DNA from: JBJXGV01 sp046160485 | GTDB taxonomy: Bacteria; Orphanbacterota; Orphanbacteria; JBJXGV01 | Length of the DNA: 60,167 nt | Direction: 5' to 3' | Assembly (NCBI GenBank): GCA_046160485.1 | Contig: JBJXGV010000017.1 | Span: forward strand, 1 to 60,167 | Part shown: piece after piece, positions 44,202 through 53,550 of the stretch | Numbering within the stretch: position 1 is the first letter of the stretch | Layout of the letters: each line of letters starts with the position of its first letter | Made by a program: the position numbers and the translations under genes | Notes under the pieces: model-generated | The model's input: only the letters and a program-made list of their open reading frames with translations | What the model was told of the DNA's origin: nothing | Database searches by the model: none

Positions 44202-45617
44202 CTACCCGACGCGCCCCGCGAGCTGCCGCGCCTCCGCGATGCACGCGTTCACCGAGACGCCGTGGTACGAGTTACCGGAGACGAAAAGCCCGGGGTGCGC
44301 GGCGAGGCGGTCGTCGATCGACGCGACGCGGGCGGCGTGGCCGAGCGTGTACTGCGGAATCCCACGCGCGTGGCGAATGATGCTCGTGAAGACCGGCGTG
44401 GCGCGGATCCCGGGCGCCGCTGCGAGTGTCTCGCGCGCGAGCGCGAGGAGTTCCGTGTCGCCCGCCGAAACGAGCGCCGGTTCGTGCGCGCCGCCAACGA
44501 GAACGCGAATCAGCGCGCGCCCGGCCGGAGCGCGGCCCGGGAATAGATTCGAGTCGAAGAGAGCGCCGAGCGGCCGCAGCCCTTCGCCGCGCGGAATGAG
44601 GTAGCCGAATCCGTCGGGCGCCGCACCGAGGTCGTCGAGGCGGTAACCGAGAGCGACGACGGCCACGGGCGCGGACGCGATCGCGCCGAGATGGCGCGAG
44701 AGATCCGCGTCGAGCGGCGCGGTGAGTTCCGCCGCGCGCCACGACGGGCATGCCAGGAGCACCGCGTCGAACGACTGCGTCTGGCCGCTCGCGAAACGCA
44801 GCGCGTACCGCGGCGCCGGCGAAGCCGCGCCATCATGCGCCGCATTTTCAGTGAGCGATTCAACATCCGCGCCGACGACGAGGCGCTCGCCGAGTCGCCC
44901 CGCGAGCGCGCGCGTGAGTTCTTCCATCCCGTCGAGGAAAGATGTGAGATGGCCGCCGGGGCCCGCGGGACCACCGCCTGCGCTGCCTCGCGGACGCGCA
45001 CGCGCGGCGCGCCGCTTCGCGAGCATCGCCTTCACGAGGCCGCCGTGCTCGCGCTCCATCTCCGCCATCTTGGGAAACGTGCTCGCGAGCGAAAGCGTGC
45101 GCGCGTTCCCAGCGAAGATTCCGGTGACCATCGCGTCGACGAGCACGCGCGCGGCTTCCGCGCCAATGCGCCGCGCCGCGAAGTCGAAGACGGATTCGTC
45201 GCCGTCGGCCGCGCGGCGCGCAGGGACGAACGGCTCTCCCAGCACGCGGAGCCGGCCGCCGATCGAGAGAAGAGGCGACGCGAAGAACGCGGGCGGCGAG
45301 ACTGGAACGAAGTGAAGCCGGCCGCCGCGATAGATGAACCGGCGCGCGGCGGCCGGGTTCGCGCGCACGAGGCGATCGGAGAGCCCGAGGCGCTCGACGA
45401 GCGCCAGCGTATCGGGCGCGTTGTCGAGGAATCCGTTGACGGCCCACTCGACGCGATAGCCGTCGATCTCTTCGGTGCGAATGTTGCCGCCCGGTTGCGG
45501 GGCGGACTCGAAGACGGTGACATCGACGGCATTCGCGCCGCCGCGCGACGCGTCGAGAAGCTCGAACGCCGCCGCCAACCCGGCGATACCGCCGCCAACG
45601 ATTCCAATCCGTTTCAT
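44202..45617 (-). CDS. hemG: Protoporphyrinogen oxidase, FAD-dependent HemY type
   Basis: 471 residues from ATG 45617 (M-K-R-I-G-I-V-G-G-G-I-A-G-L-A-A-A), the N-terminal dinucleotide-binding motif. The family C-terminus G-L-F-V-S-G-N-S-Y-H-G-V-S-V is present, with R-G-I-P-Q-Y-T-L-G-H before it and V-E-W-A-V-N-G-F-L-D near residue 55. Oxidises protoporphyrinogen IX to protoporphyrin IX, usually with O2. A Gly/Ala/Arg-rich segment near residue 205 is an insertion. Because HemN, which makes protoporphyrinogen, is encoded 15 bp upstream, the protoporphyrin branch is more likely than the coproporphyrin (CgoX) branch. Confidence 0.92.
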   Translation of the reverse strand: MKRIGIVGGGIAGLAAAFELLDASRGGANAVDVTVFESAPQPGGNIRTEEIDGYRVEWAVNGFLDNAPDTLALVERLGLSDRLVRANPAAARRFIYRGGRLHFVPVSPPAFFASPLLSIGGRLRVLGEPFVPARRAADGDESVFDFAARRIGAEAARVLVDAMVTGIFAGNARTLSLASTFPKMAEMEREHGGLVKAMLAKRRAARARPRGSAGGGPAGPGGHLTSFLDGMEELTRALAGRLGERLVVGADVESLTENAAHDGAASPAPRYALRFASGQTQSFDAVLLACPSWRAAELTAPLDADLSRHLGAIASAPVAVVALGYRLDDLGAAPDGFGYLIPRGEGLRPLGALFDSNLFPGRAPAGRALIRVLVGGAHEPALVSAGDTELLALARETLAAAPGIRATPVFTSIIRHARGIPQYTLGHAARVASIDDRLAAHPGLFVSGNSYHGVSVNACIAEARQLAGRVG

Positions 45618-45632
45618 TGTTGCCGTTTCTGT

Positions 45633-47027
45633 TTAGACCGTGCGCGAGAAGACCTGCTTCTCGTCGCGATTCGCGCGGAGGTGCCGGTCGAACGGCATCG
45701 CGATGTTGCGCACGAAGAGCCGCCCGAGTTCCGTCACATGCACGCGATTATCGTCAATCTCCACGAACCCGCTGGCGACGGGACCCGCACGCAGCTCCGC
45801 GATTTCCGTCGCGAAGTACTCGCCGAACTGAATCCCGAACGCCGCGTCGATCTCGCCCATCTCGACCGCGAAGTTGCACATGATCTCGCTGATAACGGCC
45901 CGGCGCAGAGCGTCGTCGCCCTGCAACTCGTAGCCGCGCTCGATGGGGGGCGTCCCCGCGGCGAGAGCGGCGTAGTACTCCGAGAGCTTCTTCGTGTTCT
46001 GCGCGAACGCGCCGCGCACCTCGCCGATCGCCGAAACGCCGAACCCGATCATGTCGGTCGCGGGAAGCACCGTGTATCCCATGAAATTGCGCTTCAGGCG
46101 CCGCTCGCTAACGGCGCGCGCCATCTCGTCCTGAGCGCGCGCGAAATGATCCATCCCGATCTGGTGGTAGCCCGCGGCGAGGAAACGCTCGAGCGCGATT
46201 CCGAAGAGAGCGAACTTCGTTTCGCGATCCGGCAGGAACGACTCGTCGATCGAACGCTGATTCGATTTGATCCACGGAACGAGCGCGAACGAGTAACAGG
46301 CGACGCGATCGGGCTGGAGCGCAATGACCGCGTCGACGGAGCGCGCGAAACTCTCCTCCGTTTGGAGCGGCAACCCGTAGATGAGGTCGACGTTGATCGA
46401 CTCGAATCCGAGGCCGCGGCTATAGAGAAAGATGTCGCGCGTCTCATCGAGCGTTTGGTTGCGATTGACCGCCTCTTGCACCGCGGGCGTGAAATCCTGA
46501 ACGCCCATCGAGAGCCGGTTCCACCCGAGGCGCTTGAGCAGATCGATCTGCTCGCGCGACGTCACGCGCGGGTCGACCTCGATCGCCACCTCGGCGTTGG
46601 GATCGATCGTGAACTCGGAGACGACCGCTGCGTGAAGCCTCTCGATCTGCGCGGGCGAGAGGTAGGTCGGCGTGCCTCCTCCCCAGTGGTACTGCATCAC
46701 GCGGCGGCGCGGACCGAGCCGCGAAGCCACGAGACGAATCTCGGCGATGAGCGAGTCGAGGTAGCGGTCGGCGACGCCCGCCTTCTGCGTGATGATCACG
46801 TTGCAGCCGCAAAACGTGCAGCGCTCTTCGCAGAACGGAATGTGGATGTAGAGAGAGAGCGGCTCCTCCGGTCGGTGCGAGGCCTCGTCGAGCTTCTCGA
46901 GGTAGCGCGCGGGAGTGAAGCCCGTGTTGAATTCGACGGCCGTCGGATACGACGTGTATCGCGGCCCCGGGCGGTCGTAGCGAGCGAGAAGTTCCGCGGT
47001 CACCTGCGCGCGCGAGCCTTCGGTCAT
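45633..47027 (-). CDS. hemN: Oxygen-independent coproporphyrinogen III oxidase (radical SAM)
   Basis: 464 residues from ATG 47027, overlapping the hemE stop (ATGA). The radical SAM cluster motif is C-E-E-R-C-T-F-C-G-C near residue 65, in the context Y-I-H-I-P-F, as in E. coli HemN. The N-terminal Y-D-R-P-G-P-R-Y-T-S-Y-P substrate-site segment is also conserved, and W-G-G-G-T-P-T-Y-L and Q-D-F follow. It decarboxylates two propionates to yield protoporphyrinogen IX without O2. Full length, so a true HemN and not a HemW-like paralogue. Confidence 0.96.
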   Translation of the reverse strand: MTEGSRAQVTAELLARYDRPGPRYTSYPTAVEFNTGFTPARYLEKLDEASHRPEEPLSLYIHIPFCEERCTFCGCNVIITQKAGVADRYLDSLIAEIRLVASRLGPRRRVMQYHWGGGTPTYLSPAQIERLHAAVVSEFTIDPNAEVAIEVDPRVTSREQIDLLKRLGWNRLSMGVQDFTPAVQEAVNRNQTLDETRDIFLYSRGLGFESINVDLIYGLPLQTEESFARSVDAVIALQPDRVACYSFALVPWIKSNQRSIDESFLPDRETKFALFGIALERFLAAGYHQIGMDHFARAQDEMARAVSERRLKRNFMGYTVLPATDMIGFGVSAIGEVRGAFAQNTKKLSEYYAALAAGTPPIERGYELQGDDALRRAVISEIMCNFAVEMGEIDAAFGIQFGEYFATEIAELRAGPVASGFVEIDDNRVHVTELGRLFVRNIAMPFDRHLRANRDEKQVFSRTV

Positions 47028-48127
47028 CGTGCCTCTCCCGTGCGCGACGCCGCTTCGGTCGATTCGCCGCCGAGCGCGCCCGCCAAAGTTTCCGTCCCGC
47101 GCACCGTCGCCACGAAGGCTTCGACGTTGGCGATCGGCGTTTCCTTCGTGATGCCGTGGCCGAGATTCGCGACGTGTCCCGCGCATCCGCGCGCGTCGCG
47201 CAACATCGCGCGCGTTCTTTCGATCACTGTTTCGCGAGACGCGAGCAGAACGGCCGGGTCGAGGTTGCCCTGCAGCGCCACGCCGTCGCCGGCGGCGCGA
47301 TGCGCTTCGATGAGGCTCACGCGGTAGTCGACGCCGAGCGCCTCGACGCTCATGCGCGCCATGCGCGGAAGGCGCGCCGCCGCGCCGGGCGCGAAGTAGA
47401 TGCGCGGCACGGAGCCGCCGAGCGACGCGAAGACGCGCTCGGCGTATACCGCCGCGAGCGATTCGAAGTCGTCGGGGCCGAGCGACGAGGCGTGTGTGTC
47501 GAACAGCATGAGCGCGCTCGCCCCCGCGCGCCGTTGCGCATCGAGGTACGCGGCCGTCACGCGCGCCAGTTTGTCGAGCAGCCTGTGCCCCGCCTCGGGT
47601 TCGCGATAGAAAAACGCCTTCGTCCGCTCGAACGATGTCGCGCCGCCGCCTTCGATCAGATACGCAGCCACCGTGAACGGCGCGCCGGCGAAACCGATGA
47701 TCGGCGTCGCGGGGCCGAGCCGCTCTCCGAGAATTCGAATCGCCGCGGGAACGAAACCGAGTTCGGTCTCGACGTCGACGACATGAAGCCGATCGACGGC
47801 CGCGGGCGTGTCGATACGTTCCTCGATCACCGGCCCCGGTTGAAAGTCGATCCGAGCGCCCATCGCCAGCGGCGGAATCAGAATGTCGCTGAAGATGATC
47901 GCCGCGTCGAGACCGAAGCGGTCGATCGGCTGCGCGGAGACGAGCGCCGCGATCTCGGGCGTGCGGCACATCTCGAGAAAGCCATGCTTCTCGCGTACCG
48001 CGCGATACTCGGGGAGATAGCGGCCCGCCTGCCGCATGATCCAGACGGGAGCGCGCGCGACCGGTTCGCGGCGCAGCGCGCGCACGAAGAGCGGCGCGGA
48101 ACTCGGCGCTTTCTGCGGCGCGCTCAC
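47024..48127 (-). CDS. hemE: Uroporphyrinogen decarboxylase
   Basis: 367 residues from GTG 48127, overlapping the hemL stop (GTGA). Starts V-S-A-P-Q-K-A-P, then the diagnostic V-W-I-M-R-Q-A-G-R-Y-L-P-E-Y-R near residue 30 (substrate arginines), I-I-F-S-D-I-L near 75 (catalytic Asp), G-F-A-G-A-P-F-T near 145 and L-G-H-G-I near 330. Removes four acetate carboxyls from uroporphyrinogen III. Length is normal for the family; a Thr/Glu-rich tail overlaps hemN. Confidence 0.96.
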   Translation of the reverse strand: MSAPQKAPSSAPLFVRALRREPVARAPVWIMRQAGRYLPEYRAVREKHGFLEMCRTPEIAALVSAQPIDRFGLDAAIIFSDILIPPLAMGARIDFQPGPVIEERIDTPAAVDRLHVVDVETELGFVPAAIRILGERLGPATPIIGFAGAPFTVAAYLIEGGGATSFERTKAFFYREPEAGHRLLDKLARVTAAYLDAQRRAGASALMLFDTHASSLGPDDFESLAAVYAERVFASLGGSVPRIYFAPGAAARLPRMARMSVEALGVDYRVSLIEAHRAAGDGVALQGNLDPAVLLASRETVIERTRAMLRDARGCAGHVANLGHGITKETPIANVEAFVATVRGTETLAGALGGESTEAASRTGEAR

Positions 48128-49431
48128 GCGGGCACCTCCGACGCCGCCGCGAATGCGCTCGACGCGGCTGCGAGGGTCGCGTCGATCTCGGCGTCGCCGT
48201 GGGCCGCGGAGAGGAACGCCGCCTCGAACGGCGACGGCGGGAAATAGACGCCGCCGTCGAGAAGCGCCGCGTGGAAGCGCGCATAGCGTTCGCGGCTTGC
48301 GCGCGCCAGATCCGCGGTCGTCTCGATCGGCGCGGCCGCGAAGAAGAGCGTGAACATCGAGCCGACCGCGTTGACGCACACCTCGCCGCGGAGAGCGCCG
48401 GCCGCCTCGAGGAGTCCGCGCGCCAGGCGCGAGGTCGCCGATGAGCAACGCGCGAAGATTTCCCGATCGGCGTCGAGCGCCCGCAGCATCGCAAGCCCCG
48501 CCGCGACCGCGAGAGGATTGCCGGAGAGCGTGCCGGCCTGGTAGACCGGGCCGTCGGGCGAGATCTGGCGCATGAGATCGCGCCTGCCACCGTACGCGGC
48601 GACCGGCAGTCCGCCGCCGATCACCTTGCCGAGCGTCGTCAGGTCGGGGCGAATCGCGTAACGCTCCTGCGCTCCGCCGGGCGCGACGCGAAAACCGGTC
48701 ATCACCTCGTCGAAAATCAGAAGCGCGCCGCTTCGGTCGCACGCGGCGCGAATCGCTTCGAGAAATCCGGGGCGAGGCGGGAGAACGCCGTAGTTTCCGA
48801 CGACCGGCTCGACGATCACCGCGGCGATTTCGTTCGAGTGGCCCCGGAAAACTTCATCGAGCGATTCGCGGTCGTTCCACTTCGCGCTCAGCGTGAGCGC
48901 AGCAAGGGCGGCGGGAACGCCCGGCGAGTCGGGGACGCCGTTCGTCGCGGCGCCGCTGCCGGCGCGAACAAGAAACACGTCGCCGTGCCCGTGATAGCAA
49001 CCGTCGAACTTCACGATCGCATCGCGCCCCGTGGCGGCGCGCGCCAGCCGCACCGCGCTCATCGTCGCCTCCGTGCCCGTGCAGACGAGGCGCACCATCT
49101 CCATCGACGGAAAGAAGCGCTGGATCGCCTCGACGAGCAGGATCTCGCCCTCCGTCGGCGCGCCATAGCTCGTACCGCTCGCGAGCTGCCGCGCAACCGC
49201 GGAGACGACGCTCGGTTCCGCGTGACCGAGAAGGAGCGGCCCCCACGAGAGGACGTAGTCGATGTAGCGGTTGCCGTCGACGTCGATGAGCCAGGCGCCT
49301 TCGCCGCGATCGATGAATCGCGGCTCGCCCCCGACGGAACGAAACGCGCGCACGGGAGAACTGACTCCCCCCGGCATGATGGCGCGCGCGCGCTCGAAGA
49401 GCGCACGGCTCCGCGCGAGGCTTGCGCTCAT
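48124..49431 (-). CDS. hemL: Glutamate-1-semialdehyde 2,1-aminomutase
   Basis: 435 residues from ATG 49431 with GGGGAG 6 nt upstream. PLP-dependent class III aminotransferase fold: P-G-G-V-S-S-P-V-R-A-F near residue 20, G-T-E-A-T-M-S-A-V-R near 115, G-C-Y-H-G-H near 143, I-F-D-E-V-M-T-G-F-R near 237, and the Schiff-base lysine near 267 in T-L-G-K-V-I-G-G-G-L-P. Converts glutamate-1-semialdehyde made by HemA to 5-aminolevulinate. An 82-bp gap separates it from hemB, the widest inside the haem operon. Confidence 0.96.
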   Translation of the reverse strand: MSASLARSRALFERARAIMPGGVSSPVRAFRSVGGEPRFIDRGEGAWLIDVDGNRYIDYVLSWGPLLLGHAEPSVVSAVARQLASGTSYGAPTEGEILLVEAIQRFFPSMEMVRLVCTGTEATMSAVRLARAATGRDAIVKFDGCYHGHGDVFLVRAGSGAATNGVPDSPGVPAALAALTLSAKWNDRESLDEVFRGHSNEIAAVIVEPVVGNYGVLPPRPGFLEAIRAACDRSGALLIFDEVMTGFRVAPGGAQERYAIRPDLTTLGKVIGGGLPVAAYGGRRDLMRQISPDGPVYQAGTLSGNPLAVAAGLAMLRALDADREIFARCSSATSRLARGLLEAAGALRGEVCVNAVGSMFTLFFAAAPIETTADLARASRERYARFHAALLDGGVYFPPSPFEAAFLSAAHGDAEIDATLAAASSAFAAASEVPA

Positions 49432-49513
49432 CGCTCGCTCCCCGCCGTCACACTCGCACGCGCGCCGTCTTGCTGCATCGTCTCTGCTCTCGCCATCGAT
49501 TGTGCTGCACGCG

Positions 49514-50485
49514 CTAAGGAAGGCGCGGCGCGACCTCCTTCGCAAAGTACGTGAGAATAATGTCCGCGCCCGCGCGCCGAATCGCCGTGAGCGATTCGAG
49601 AATCGCGCGTTCTTCGTCGATCCAGCCGCGCTCGGCCGCGGCGCGGATCATCGCGTACTCGCCGGACACGTTGTACGCGGCGACCGGCACGCCGAAGCGG
49701 TCCTTCACGCGGCGAATCACATCGAGATACGCGAGTGCGGGTTTGACCATCACGATGTCGGCGCCTTCATCGAGGTCGGCCGCGACCTCGCGCAGCGCCT
49801 CCTCGACATTCGCCGGGTCCATTTGGTACGCGCGGCGGTCGCCGAACGCCGGCGTGGAGCCCGCTGCGTCTCGGAACGGCCCGTAGAATGCCGACGCATA
49901 CTTCGCCGCGTAGGAAACGATCGGAACGTTCTCGTGCCGCGCGGCATCGAGCGCGGAGCGAATCGCCCCGACGCGCCCATCCATCATGTCGGACGGGGCG
50001 ATGATGTCCGCGCCGGCATCCGCGTAGACGGTGGCCGCCTTCGCGAGAAGCGGAAGCGTGGCGTCGTTGACGACTTCGCCGCCGTCGATAACGCCGCAGT
50101 GACCGTGGTCGGTGTATTCGCAGAGACAGACGTCGGCCCACACGAGGAGTTCGGGTGTCTCGCGTTTCAGAGCGCGAATCGCGCGCGCGACGATGCCGTC
50201 GGGGGCGTAACCCGCGCTCCCGGTCGCGTCCTTCACCGCGGGAATGCCGAAGAGGATGACGCCGGGCACACCCGCGTCGCGCACCGCGCGCGCCTCGACT
50301 GCGAGCGACGCCAGCGTGTGCCGCGAACATCCGGGCATCGACGCGATCGGTTCCGGCGCGCCCTCGCCGTCTCGAACGAAGAGCGGCATGACGAGCGCGT
50401 CGCGCGAAAGCCGCGTTTCGCGCACCATGCGGCGGAGCGCGTCGGTTCGCCGCGTGCGGCGAAGCCGCGTCTTCGGAAAGCTCAT
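49514..50485 (-). CDS. hemB: Delta-aminolevulinic acid dehydratase (porphobilinogen synthase)
   Basis: 323 residues from ATG 50485, overlapping the hemD stop (ATGA). Condenses two 5-aminolevulinates to porphobilinogen. The zinc-type cysteine triad is visible in D-V-C-L-C-E-Y-T-D-H-G-H-C near residue 120. The two active-site lysines lie near 193 (Y-A-A-K-Y-A-S-A-F-Y) and 247 (V-M-V-K-P-A). G-Y-A-P-D-G and the allosteric-site E-R-A region are conserved. Normal length; the N-terminal arm is rich in arginine. Confidence 0.96.
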   Translation of the reverse strand: MSFPKTRLRRTRRTDALRRMVRETRLSRDALVMPLFVRDGEGAPEPIASMPGCSRHTLASLAVEARAVRDAGVPGVILFGIPAVKDATGSAGYAPDGIVARAIRALKRETPELLVWADVCLCEYTDHGHCGVIDGGEVVNDATLPLLAKAATVYADAGADIIAPSDMMDGRVGAIRSALDAARHENVPIVSYAAKYASAFYGPFRDAAGSTPAFGDRRAYQMDPANVEEALREVAADLDEGADIVMVKPALAYLDVIRRVKDRFGVPVAAYNVSGEYAMIRAAAERGWIDEERAILESLTAIRRAGADIILTYFAKEVAPRLP

Positions 50486-51285
50486 CGCGCCCCTCCCGGA
50501 GCGCCCGCGCTGCGTGCGCTCTTCGCGGATTCTCCGAGCGAGAGCAGCGCCAAGAGCGCCTCGGCGACGCCATCCTCGAGCGGAGTTCGCGCGATCGTCA
50601 CGCACGTCGCTCCGAGCGACTCGAGCGCGCGCGCCGTCGTGGCGCCCGGAACCACGATCGGCAGATCGAGCCACTTCACCCACGCGGCCTCGCCGAGCGC
50701 GCCGCGAATCGCTTCGGCGGCGGAGGGCGACGACACGACGGATGCAGCGAGTTGGCCCGCGGCGAGCGCGTTCCGGATCGGCGCGGCGTCGAACTCCGCG
50801 GCCTCGGTCGTGTAGACCTCGAGTTCCTCGACCGCGACACCCGCGGCAGCAAGACGCTCCGGCAGTTCGCGACGCGAGCGGCGCCCGCGCAGAAAGAGCA
50901 CCGCGCGTACGTCCTTCACGCGCGCGATCGCATCGGCCAGCGAGCTTGCGTTCGGTTCGTCGCCGTGCAAATCGACCGCGATCCCGCCGCGGCGCAATAC
51001 CTCGGCCGTGCCTTCGCCGACAACCGCGATCTTCACGCCGCGAGGCAGGCGCGCGCCTTCGTCGCGCACTTCGAGGAGCGCTTCGGCCGCCTTCCGGCTC
51101 GTCATCGCGATCCAATCCCACGATCCCTTCGAGAGGAGTTCGCGAAAACGCGGGCGGTCGCGACCCTCGCCGAACGAGAGAACCGGGATCACGAGCGGTT
51201 CGTGACGCAGTCGCGCCGCGGCCGCCAAGAGAGGGCCGCCCGCGGAGGGGACGCGTGTCAGGAGCACGATACCGTTCTCCGCCAT
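50482..51285 (-). CDS. hemD: Uroporphyrinogen-III synthase
   Basis: 267 residues from ATG 51285, sharing one base with the hemC stop (TGATG) and placed 5 nt after AAGGAG; a TTG just before it is too close to the site. The family is poorly conserved. Here L-L-T-R-V-P at the start, D-W-I-A-M-T-S-R-K-A-A-E near residue 60, V-V-G-E-G-T-A near 90 and S-S-P-S-A-A-E-A near 197 mark the two-lobed fold. It cyclises hydroxymethylbilane with inversion of ring D. Its position between hemC and hemB confirms the assignment. Confidence 0.92.
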   Translation of the reverse strand: MAENGIVLLTRVPSAGGPLLAAAARLRHEPLVIPVLSFGEGRDRPRFRELLSKGSWDWIAMTSRKAAEALLEVRDEGARLPRGVKIAVVGEGTAEVLRRGGIAVDLHGDEPNASSLADAIARVKDVRAVLFLRGRRSRRELPERLAAAGVAVEELEVYTTEAAEFDAAPIRNALAAGQLAASVVSSPSAAEAIRGALGEAAWVKWLDLPIVVPGATTARALESLGATCVTIARTPLEDGVAEALLALLSLGESAKSARSAGAPGGAR

Positions 51286-52199
51286 CAATTCTCCTTCTGC
51301 GCGTTCGCCAAGAGTTGCGCTGCGCCCTGGTCGAGAAGTTGCGATGCCAACGCGCGCCCCAGATCTTGGGGGCGAGCGGCGTCGCCGTCGAGTTGGCCGC
51401 GCAAGATGGTCGCGCCATCAGGATCGGAAATCCAGCCGATTAGTGAGATCGCCGCGTTCTGGCGCCGGCACATCGCGCCGATCGGTACGCGGCAGCCGCC
51501 CCCGAGCGCGGCGAGAAACGCTCGCTCCGCGTCCGTTGCGGCGTGCGCGTCGGCGTCGTCGATCGCGGCGACGGCGCGCCGCGTGGCGGCATCGACCTCG
51601 CGAATCTGAACGGCGATCGCGCCCTGCCCCGGCGCGGGAACGAAATCGTCGGTGGAGAGCGGCACTGCCGTGCGCGACAAGAGGCCGAGCCGCGCGAGTC
51701 CCGCTTGCGCGAGCACGATCGCATCGCACGCTCCCGCGTCGAGACGCCCCAGACGAGTCTCGACGTTCCCGCGAATCTCGACGATCGCCAGATCGCGCCG
51801 TGCGGCGAGAAGCTGCGCGCGCCGCCGCGGCGACGAGGTCGCCACGCGTGCGCCGGCGGGGAGGGCCGCGAGCGACGCGCCGTCGCGCGTCACGAGGACA
51901 TCGAACGGCTTCTCGCGTAGCGGCACCGCGCCGATCGCGAGTCCGCCGGGCATCGTCGTCGGAAGATCCTTCATCGAGTGGACGGCGAGATCGATCGCAC
52001 CGCGGAGGAGCGATTCCTCGATCTCCTTCGTGAAGAATCCGACGTCGCCCGTAGCGGCGAGCGAGGCGTGGGCGTCGCGATCGCCGCTCGTGCGAATCGT
52101 CACGATCTCGACCTGTGTACCGGCTCGCTCCGCAAGGAGCGCGGCAACCGCGCGCGCCTGCGCCAGAGCGAGAGGACTACCCCGCGTCCCGAGCCGCAT
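51285..52199 (-). CDS. hemC: Hydroxymethylbilane synthase (porphobilinogen deaminase)
   Basis: 304 residues from ATG 52199, AAAGGG 4-5 nt upstream; it overlaps the 3' end of hemA by 23 nt. N-terminal L-G-T-R-G-S-P-L-A-L-A-Q, V-H-S-M-K-D-L-P-T near residue 75, S-S-P-R-R-R-A-Q-L near 122, and the dipyrromethane-attachment cysteine C236 in G-G-G-C-R-V-P are all present. Polymerises four porphobilinogens to hydroxymethylbilane. Length normal. Confidence 0.96.
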   Translation of the reverse strand: MRLGTRGSPLALAQARAVAALLAERAGTQVEIVTIRTSGDRDAHASLAATGDVGFFTKEIEESLLRGAIDLAVHSMKDLPTTMPGGLAIGAVPLREKPFDVLVTRDGASLAALPAGARVATSSPRRRAQLLAARRDLAIVEIRGNVETRLGRLDAGACDAIVLAQAGLARLGLLSRTAVPLSTDDFVPAPGQGAIAVQIREVDAATRRAVAAIDDADAHAATDAERAFLAALGGGCRVPIGAMCRRQNAAISLIGWISDPDGATILRGQLDGDAARPQDLGRALASQLLDQGAAQLLANAQKEN

Positions 52200-53550
52200 C
52201 GCGCCCTTTCTCGGCTGCACCGCCGCTTGAATCTCCCGCGCCCGCCGTTTCGCCGGCGCGACGCGAAGAGGAAGATTCATCATCGAGTTCGAAGAGGTAA
52301 CGAATCGCTTCGATGCGCGACGGACCGAGCGGATTCTCGGAACCCTCTCGCAAACGGCTCGTCGGCGCGTGAAGAATTTTCTGCACGATCGCATGCGTCA
52401 ACGCCTCGACGGCGCGCCGGTCCTCCTCGTGAATGCGTCCGTGGAACTTGGCGTGCTCCGCCTCGCGGATTCGCTCGATGTGATCGCGGAACGCGGCGAT
52501 CGTCGGCGCCAGGCTCAGCGCGTTGTGCCATTTCAGGAAACGCTCGACCGCGTCATCGACGAGCGCCTCGACGCGCGGGATCTCGCGGCGGCGGCGATCG
52601 AGGTTGGACTCGACGATCGTGCGGAGCGCATCGACGTCGTGAACGAAAACGTTGGTCATTGCGTTGACGCTCGGTTCGACATTGCGCGGAACGGACAGAT
52701 CGAGAAAGACGATGCGCCGACCGCCTCGCTGGCGCAGCGCATCGCGCACGTCGCTCGACCGAATGAGCGGCTCATGCGACGAGGTCGCCGTTACGACGAG
52801 ATCCGCTGTCACGAGATGCTCAGCGAGACGGTCGAGCCCGACGTGCAGACCGCCCGCGTCCGCCGCCAGCGCGGCGCCTCGTGCGGCGCTGCGATTGGCG
52901 ATCACGATGCCCGCGACTCCCGCCGAACGGATGTGTTCGGCGGCGAGGCGCGCGACGTCGCCCGCGCCGACGATGAGCGCCCGCCGTCCGTCGAGCGAGC
53001 CGAACACTTTGCGCGCGAGTTCGACACCCGCGCTCGCGAAAGAAACCGGACCTTCTCCGATCGCCGTTTCGTGGCGCGCACGCTTCGCGACGGCGAACGC
53101 GATCTCCGTGAGCTTCCCGAGAACGAGCCCCGCGCCCCCGGCTTCGTTCGCGATTTGTGCCGCGTCGCGCACTTGCCCGAGAATCTGCGGCTCGCCGAGC
53201 ACCATCGATTCGAGCCCGCACGCCACGCGAAACAGATGCCGCATCGAATCGGGAGCGCGGCGCACGACGAGGAGCCCGTCGAGGCTCGCCAGATCGACGC
53301 CCTTCATCGAGAGAACGACGTCGCGCACGAGCTGCGCGGGATCACCGGCGCCGCCGCGAGTGTAGAACTCCGTCCGGTTGCACGTGGAGAGGACGAGCGC
53401 CTCGTCGGCACGACCGTCGCGCAAACGCCGCACGGCGCCCGCGGTTTCCTCGACGGAAAGCGCGAGCGCCTCGCGGATCTCGAGCGGCGTGGTGTGATGG
53501 GAGAGGCCGACGCAGGAGAGAGAAAGCCCCTGGCCGTTACCGAAAGACAT
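52177..53550 (-). CDS. hemA: Glutamyl-tRNA reductase
   Basis: 457 residues from ATG 53550 (M-S-F-G-N-G-Q-G), overlapping the end of the ccsA/hemX-like gene by 14 nt. Catalytic cysteine C57 is in L-V-L-S-T-C-N-R-T-E; G-L-S-H-H-T-T-P-L-E-I-R precedes it; L-G-E-P-Q-I-L-G-Q-V-R and the NADPH-binding G-A-G-D-V-A-R follow near residue 200. Uses glutamyl-tRNA(Glu), so haem synthesis runs by the C5 route. The C-terminal dimerisation helices end in a Ser/Gly/Asp-rich tail. Confidence 0.97.
   Translation of the reverse strand: MSFGNGQGLSLSCVGLSHHTTPLEIREALALSVEETAGAVRRLRDGRADEALVLSTCNRTEFYTRGGAGDPAQLVRDVVLSMKGVDLASLDGLLVVRRAPDSMRHLFRVACGLESMVLGEPQILGQVRDAAQIANEAGGAGLVLGKLTEIAFAVAKRARHETAIGEGPVSFASAGVELARKVFGSLDGRRALIVGAGDVARLAAEHIRSAGVAGIVIANRSAARGAALAADAGGLHVGLDRLAEHLVTADLVVTATSSHEPLIRSSDVRDALRQRGGRRIVFLDLSVPRNVEPSVNAMTNVFVHDVDALRTIVESNLDRRRREIPRVEALVDDAVERFLKWHNALSLAPTIAAFRDHIERIREAEHAKFHGRIHEEDRRAVEALTHAIVQKILHAPTSRLREGSENPLGPSRIEAIRYLFELDDESSSSRRAGETAGAGDSSGGAAEKGRDAARDAG

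Noticed and set aside
45633..47027. HemW (haem chaperone) instead of HemN
   Set aside because: The C-x3-C-x2-C-G-C motif, the N-terminal Y-D-R-P-G-P-R-Y-T-S-Y-P segment and the length match true HemN.
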